Origin: an uncultured Catenibacterium sp.
Lineage (GTDB): Bacteria; Bacillota_I; Bacilli_A; Erysipelotrichales; Coprobacillaceae
Length of the DNA: 22,787 nt
Direction: 5' to 3'
NCBI GenBank assembly: GCA_900764725.1
Contig: CAAFPB010000322.1
Location: forward strand, 1-22,787
Shown: positions 19,701-22,787 of the stretch, piece after piece
Layout: each line of letters starts with the position of its first letter
Position numbering within the stretch: the stretch's first letter is position 1
The notes under the pieces: model-generated
What the model was told of the DNA's origin: nothing
Database searches by the model: none
Seen by the model: only the letters and a program-made list of their open reading frames with translations
Translations under genes and position numbers: made by a program

Positions 19701-20750
19701 ATGGATAAAAGAATTGAAAATCATATCATTCAACAATATTATGACAATCAGAGTCTTTACCGTTCATTAAAACATGACATTACAGATATTATAGAAAATA
19801 TCATTATCAAGAATAATATAAAGGTTTCTAACTTTGCGATACGTATTAAAACAGAAGATGCATTAAGACGTAAGATCTGTTTAAAACATAAATACAAGGA
19901 TGTTAATGATATTACAGATATCGTTGCCTGCCGTATTATTACATTGTTTGAATCAGATATTGATGTCATTTATAGATTGATTAAGCAGAATTTTGATATT
20001 GTGGAATACAACGATAAGAGAAAGAAGAATTATGATGACCGTATTGATTTCGGTTATAATTCTCTTCATTTATTAGTAAAATATAATGAAGCAAGACTGA
20101 ATATGATTGAATACTCAGATTATCGTCATATTGTCTTTGAGATACAGGTACGTACTATACTACAACATTCATGGGCTGAAGTAGAACATGGTTTAGGTTA
20201 TAAGTCACAATATGAAATCCCTAAGGATATTCGTAGAAGACTGACAAGACTCAGCGCCACTCTAGAAATACTAGATGAAGAATTCGTGAATATAAGACAT
20301 GATATAGAGGAATACAACAGAGGTATTGATCATATAGAGAAAGTATTAAAGACAGACTTAAACTATAACTCTCTCATGACTTATTATCATGATTCTCCTA
20401 TTATGAGTGAATTATCACAAATCATCTGTGAACAATTTAATGTATCTATCAAAGAAGAGCCTTATATTATATCGGAAATGAGACTCGTTAAGAGATTCCA
20501 TAATCTAGGCTATATGTATATTCATGAATTAGATGAATTCATTATAGAAAACAAAGAAAATATAGTAAACTTTGCGCAATCTAAGTTACGTTTCTTAGAA
20601 AAGAATAAGTATTTCAACCCTTATGATATCTTTGTTTGGGTATCACTGATCATGTTGTTGAATCAAGGTGTGGATGATCCAGAAAATATCATCAGTAATG
20701 AAATGTTCAGCATTCCTAATAAGAATGAAATAGACAAAGGAATTAATTAA
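19701..20750 (+). CDS. stand-alone RelA/SpoT-domain nucleotide pyrophosphokinase with long C-terminal extension
   Basis: Probable (p)ppGpp synthetase of the small-alarmone-synthetase class, or a related pyrophosphokinase. Residues about 40-185 form the synthetase domain: IRIKTEDALRRK (basic substrate-binding helix), D73 in DITDIVACRI (metal ligand), GYNSLH (118-123, the G-loop with Y119), E147 in FEIQVRT, and WAEVEHGLGYKSQ. There is no HD hydrolase domain upstream and no TGS/ACT region, so it is not a long Rsh. Unlike RelP/RelQ (about 210 residues), it has some 160 further residues (190-349), largely predicted helical and charged, which I do not recognise. It is monocistronic by context, with a terminator before it and a new promoter after it. 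No adjacent small antitoxin-like ORF was seen. The start has AAGAGGTG 6 bases upstream. Substrate (GTP, GDP or tRNA) cannot be decided. Confidence 0.85.
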   Translation: MDKRIENHIIQQYYDNQSLYRSLKHDITDIIENIIIKNNIKVSNFAIRIKTEDALRRKICLKHKYKDVNDITDIVACRIITLFESDIDVIYRLIKQNFDIVEYNDKRKKNYDDRIDFGYNSLHLLVKYNEARLNMIEYSDYRHIVFEIQVRTILQHSWAEVEHGLGYKSQYEIPKDIRRRLTRLSATLEILDEEFVNIRHDIEEYNRGIDHIEKVLKTDLNYNSLMTYYHDSPIMSELSQIICEQFNVSIKEEPYIISEMRLVKRFHNLGYMYIHELDEFIIENKENIVNFAQSKLRFLEKNKYFNPYDIFVWVSLIMLLNQGVDDPENIISNEMFSIPNKNEIDKGIN

Positions 20751-20763
20751 GATATATCATATT

Positions 20764-20794
20764 TTGACACATTTATGATTTATTCATGTATAAT
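20764..20794 (+). promoter_or_regulatory. promoter of the SDR oxidoreductase
   Basis: Two perfect hexamers, TTGACA (20764-20769) and TATAAT (20789-20794), separated by 19 bases, longer than the ideal 17, with TG directly before the -10. They lie 42 bases before the ATG. The long spacer might mean that a regulator is needed for full activity. Confidence 0.7.
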
Positions 20795-20835
20795 TATATT
20801 AGCGCTTTAAAATTATAAGAAAGAAGGTAAATAAT

Positions 20836-21636
20836 ATGGGATTTTTAGAAGGTAAGACTGTTATTGTGACAGGCGGTGGACGTGCTGTACTTGAAGATGG
20901 AACTTGTGGTTCAATTGGTTATGGTATCGTAACAGCATTTGCGAAAGAAGGGGCAAATATTGTCATTACTGGACGTAACTTACAGAAACTAGAAGATGCG
21001 AAAGAAGAAATCGAAAGACTTTATAATGTAGAAGTTCTTCCAGTACAGGCTGATGTGAATGCAGGTGCTGATAATGAAGCTGTTGTAAAATCAGTTGTAG
21101 AAAAGGCTATTGAAAAGTTCGGACATATTGATGCATTAGTAAACAACGCACAGGCAAGTGCATCTGGTGTATCTCTTGCAGAACATACTACAGAACAGTT
21201 TGATCTCGCTATGTATTCAGGATTATATGCAGCATTCTATTATATGAAAGCATGTTATCCATACTTAAAAGAAACTAAAGGTTCAGTCATCAACTTTGCA
21301 TCTGGTGCTGGATTATTCGGAAACAAAGGCCAGTGCTCTTATGCAGCTGCAAAAGAAGGTATCCGTGGTTTAACACGTGTTGCCGCAACTGAATGGGCTG
21401 CAGATGGTATCAACGTAAACGTTGTATGTCCACTTGCTTGGACAGCACAGCTTGAAAAATTTGAAAAAGCTTATCCAGAAGCATTCAAGGCTAATGTTCA
21501 TACACCACCTATGGGACATTTTGGTGACAATGAAAAAGAAATCGGACGTGTTGTAGTACAATTAACTTCTCCAGACTTCAAATATATGACTGGTGAAACA
21601 ATCACTCTTGAAGGTGGATTAGGAATGAGACCATAA
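20836..21636 (+). CDS. short-chain dehydrogenase/reductase, candidate 12alpha-hydroxysteroid dehydrogenase
   Basis: Cytoplasmic classical SDR of 266 residues, oxidising or reducing a hydroxyl/ketone with a nicotinamide cofactor. The catalytic set is N103-N104 (NNAQAS in place of NNAG), S156, Y169 and K173 (YAAAK). The Rossmann loop is unusual: T12-G13 and the G25-S-I-G28-Y-G30 motif are separated by about ten extra residues (GGRAVLEDGTC), and the second strand ends in TGR47, which favours NADP(H). From memory, this expanded loop and the 266-residue size resemble clostridial NADP-dependent 12alpha-hydroxysteroid dehydrogenases acting on bile acids; this is recalled and unverified, and the substrate remains open. 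Codon use is biased as in gap, suggesting high expression. Own promoter and terminator, AAGAAGG ribosome site, no bai genes adjacent. Confidence 0.85.
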   Translation: MGFLEGKTVIVTGGGRAVLEDGTCGSIGYGIVTAFAKEGANIVITGRNLQKLEDAKEEIERLYNVEVLPVQADVNAGADNEAVVKSVVEKAIEKFGHIDALVNNAQASASGVSLAEHTTEQFDLAMYSGLYAAFYYMKACYPYLKETKGSVINFASGAGLFGNKGQCSYAAAKEGIRGLTRVAATEWAADGINVNVVCPLAWTAQLEKFEKAYPEAFKANVHTPPMGHFGDNEKEIGRVVVQLTSPDFKYMTGETITLEGGLGMRP

Positions 21637-21661
21637 GGAAACGCAATGCGTTTCCTTTTTT
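21635..21661 (+). terminator. intrinsic terminator of the SDR gene
   Basis: A perfect stem AAGGAAACG (21635-21643) with CGTTTCCTT (21649-21657), a 5-base loop that can close further, and a T tract. It includes the last two bases of the stop codon and ends 16 bases before the next ATG, so read-through into the EFR1 gene is likely unless a promoter hides in the terminator region. Confidence 0.85.
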
Positions 21662-21676
21662 CAAAGGAGTGATATA

Positions 21677-22384
21677 ATGATTTATTTTTTTAGTGGAACA
21701 GGTAACAGTCACTATGTGGCTAAAGTACTCTCAAAGTCATTACATGATACAATACAATCTATTGAATCAGCTCAAAGCATTAAACAGGATGAAATAATTG
21801 GTATTGTAACACCTGTTTATTTCTTTGGCTTACCTGATATTGTGAAGGATTTCCTAGAAAGACTAAGTGTTTCTTCAAAGTCTTATTTTTATCTAGTCGT
21901 TACTTATGGTGGCAAACCAGGTAATATTGGGAAAGAGGCCAACAAGATCATGCAGAAGAAGGGCACAGGCTTTTATGCCATGTATGGCGTGAAAATGGTA
22001 GATACTTATATTCCTATGTATGATGCATCTAAAAACGAAAAGATAGAGTCTCAAATAAACTCGCATTTAGAAGAAATCATCACACATATTAAAGAAAGAC
22101 GAATAGGAGACTACTTGAAAGGAACAGTACCAGCTCTTATTAATAAAGCCTGTTCGTTTCAATATAGTTTAGTAAGAAAAACAGATAACTTAACGATTGA
22201 TGAATCATGTATTCATTGTGGATTATGTGCCAAAGAATGTCCTGAACAAGCTATAGAAATAAAAGATGATGTGACATTTAGAAAAGAACAGTGTATGATG
22301 TGTTTAAGATGTTTGCATCATTGTCCTGTGAACGCAATTAAATTCAAACATAAGGACAAAGGACAATACAGGGGGTTACTATGA
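21677..22384 (+). CDS. EFR1-type flavodoxin/4Fe-4S ferredoxin fusion protein
   Basis: Cytoplasmic electron carrier with two domains in 235 residues. The N-terminus (about 1-150) is flavodoxin-like, with a phosphate-loop for FMN (FSGTGNSHYVAK, 5-16) and VTPVYFFGLPDIV and VVTYGG loops around the isoalloxazine site. The C-terminus carries two [4Fe-4S] motifs: C178-x2-C181-x2-C184-x3-C188-P and C206-x2-C209-x2-C212-x3-C216-P. This architecture is that of EFR1-family ferredoxins common in gut anaerobes; specific partners are generally unknown. The ATG follows AAAGGAG. Its last codons overlap the start of a small cysteine-containing protein (ATGA), so the two are translationally coupled and probably work together. 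An upstream SDR lies 40 bases away across a terminator. Confidence 0.92.
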   Translation: MIYFFSGTGNSHYVAKVLSKSLHDTIQSIESAQSIKQDEIIGIVTPVYFFGLPDIVKDFLERLSVSSKSYFYLVVTYGGKPGNIGKEANKIMQKKGTGFYAMYGVKMVDTYIPMYDASKNEKIESQINSHLEEIITHIKERRIGDYLKGTVPALINKACSFQYSLVRKTDNLTIDESCIHCGLCAKECPEQAIEIKDDVTFRKEQCMMCLRCLHHCPVNAIKFKHKDKGQYRGLL

Positions 22385-22620
22385 TCAAGGAAGATATTTT
22401 AATTAAGAATACTACAAGAGAACAGAGAGAACAAATTGTGAATGATGCATTAGGTATTGTAGATGGTTTATGTGATAGTTGTTCACAGGGAATCATTTCT
22501 ATGTATGATGCATATATTGATGGTTTAAAGGAATTAGATGAAATCAATAGAGAATTCAATGCCCACTATGAAGTAGATGATAAACGTGGTGGCAACAGAG
22601 GCGGTTGTTCAATGATGTAA
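22381..22620 (+). CDS. small cysteine-containing protein of unknown function, coupled to the EFR1 gene
   Basis: A 79-residue soluble, charged protein with no signal peptide or membrane segment. Two likely helices (about 11-28 and 41-62) flank a C31-D-S-C34 pair; the tail is glycine/arginine-rich and ends G74-G-C76-S-M-M. CxxC plus a C-terminal Cys could bind a metal or Fe-S cluster or be redox active. The ATG sits in the stop of the upstream EFR1 gene with AGGGGG as ribosome site, which argues that it is a real gene. From memory, similar short proteins with a Tyr-Ile-Asp-Gly and Glu-Ile-Asn pattern occur in gut Clostridia and are sometimes labelled with unrelated names; I cannot verify this. 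Function unknown. Confidence 0.7.
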   Translation: MIKEDILIKNTTREQREQIVNDALGIVDGLCDSCSQGIISMYDAYIDGLKELDEINREFNAHYEVDDKRGGNRGGCSMM

Positions 22621-22647
22621 GGAGTAAGAGTAATCTTACTTCTTTTT
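22619..22647 (+). terminator. intrinsic terminator after the EFR1 / small-protein unit
   Basis: AGTAAGA (22623-22629) pairs with TCTTACT (22634-22640) around a GTAA loop, extendable with a G-U, a G-C and A-T pairs, followed by TTTTT. It begins within the stop codon. Confidence 0.85.
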
Positions 22648-22701
22648 ATATAAAGTTCCTCTTTTGCAAATGGGTGGTAAGTAGCAATTCATTACGAGAA
22701 A

Positions 22702-22710
22702 TGTTATAAT
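22702..22710 (+). promoter_or_regulatory. extended -10 promoter of a transcript leaving the window
   Basis: TGTTATAAT is a perfect extended -10 (TG-n-TATAAT); no clear -35 is seen. Transcription would start near 22716-22718. Confidence 0.6.
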
Positions 22711-22716
22711 CAGAAT

Positions 22717-22787
22717 GCTTGTAGAAAGGCAAGCTCTTGAAGAGCTTCATGAGATGAATAACCATCAAGAGGAACTTGGCGGTTCTG
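22717..22787 (+). other. start of an unidentified transcript: structured leader or coding, cut by the window edge
   Basis: The 71 bases after the promoter have several competing inverted repeats: GCTTG (22718-22722) with CAAGC (22730-22734), AAGCTC (22731-22736) with GAGCTT (22742-22747), CTCTTG (22734-22739) with CAAGAG (22766-22771), and TTCAT (22746-22750) with ATGAA (22754-22758). That suggests a folded 5' leader or small RNA. However, an ATG at 22715 opens a frame of 24 codons running off the edge, without a ribosome site. I recognise no known riboswitch or RNA family. Undecided. Confidence 0.3.

Overview
The window looks like chromosomal DNA of a low-GC Firmicute. A+T-rich codon use, strong AGGAGG-type ribosome binding sites, an RNA polymerase delta subunit (rpoE), HPr kinase/phosphorylase and a DUF1934 (YwiB-like) gene near argS all point there. 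The gene mix (GH1 6-phospho-glycosidase, EFR1-type ferredoxin, steroid-dehydrogenase-like SDR) suits a gut anaerobe, and I would guess the Erysipelotrichia/Coprobacillaceae. That placement is inference. All but one of the genes are on the + strand, the gene density is high, and no gene-free stretch exceeds 300 bases; the longest are 8833-9033 and 19461-19700. I saw no tRNA, rRNA, CRISPR array, insertion sequence or prophage.

Layout. (1) 1-2310: the 3' end of a peptidoglycan-hydrolase gene, then a stand-alone 6-phospho-beta-glucosidase. (2) 2311-3126 on the minus strand: purine nucleoside phosphorylase, convergent with the glucosidase across a shared palindromic terminator and divergent from (3) 3216-6753: an overlapping unit of HD-domain nucleotidohydrolase with a GNAT-like tail, a DUF1934 protein and cardiolipin synthase. 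(4) 6759-8856: promoter, argS, rpoE, terminator. (5) 8857-10100: glycolytic GAPDH with an inverted-repeat-rich promoter region and its own terminator. (6) 10132-19505: one long unit of tightly spaced or overlapping genes, ctpA-type protease, uvrB, cca, uvrA, hprK, lgt, ending in a terminator. (7) 19506-22647: a more accessory-looking tail with a second terminator/possible small RNA, a stand-alone RelA/SpoT-type synthetase with a long C-terminal extension, an SDR oxidoreductase with an unusual cofactor-loop insertion (candidate 12alpha-hydroxysteroid dehydrogenase), and a two-gene unit of EFR1-type flavodoxin/ferredoxin plus a small cysteine protein. (8) 22648-22787: a strong extended -10 promoter leading into a transcript cut off by the window edge.

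Together the core genes cover nucleotide salvage and pool control, translation (argS, cca), transcription (rpoE), glycolysis and carbon regulation (gap, hprK), excision repair (uvrA, uvrB) and envelope biogenesis (cls, lgt, ctpA). I found no clear multi-gene system that is obviously new. The features most worth a second look are the HD-GNAT fusion, the stand-alone alarmone-synthetase-like gene, the SDR, and the EFR1/small-Cys-protein pair.
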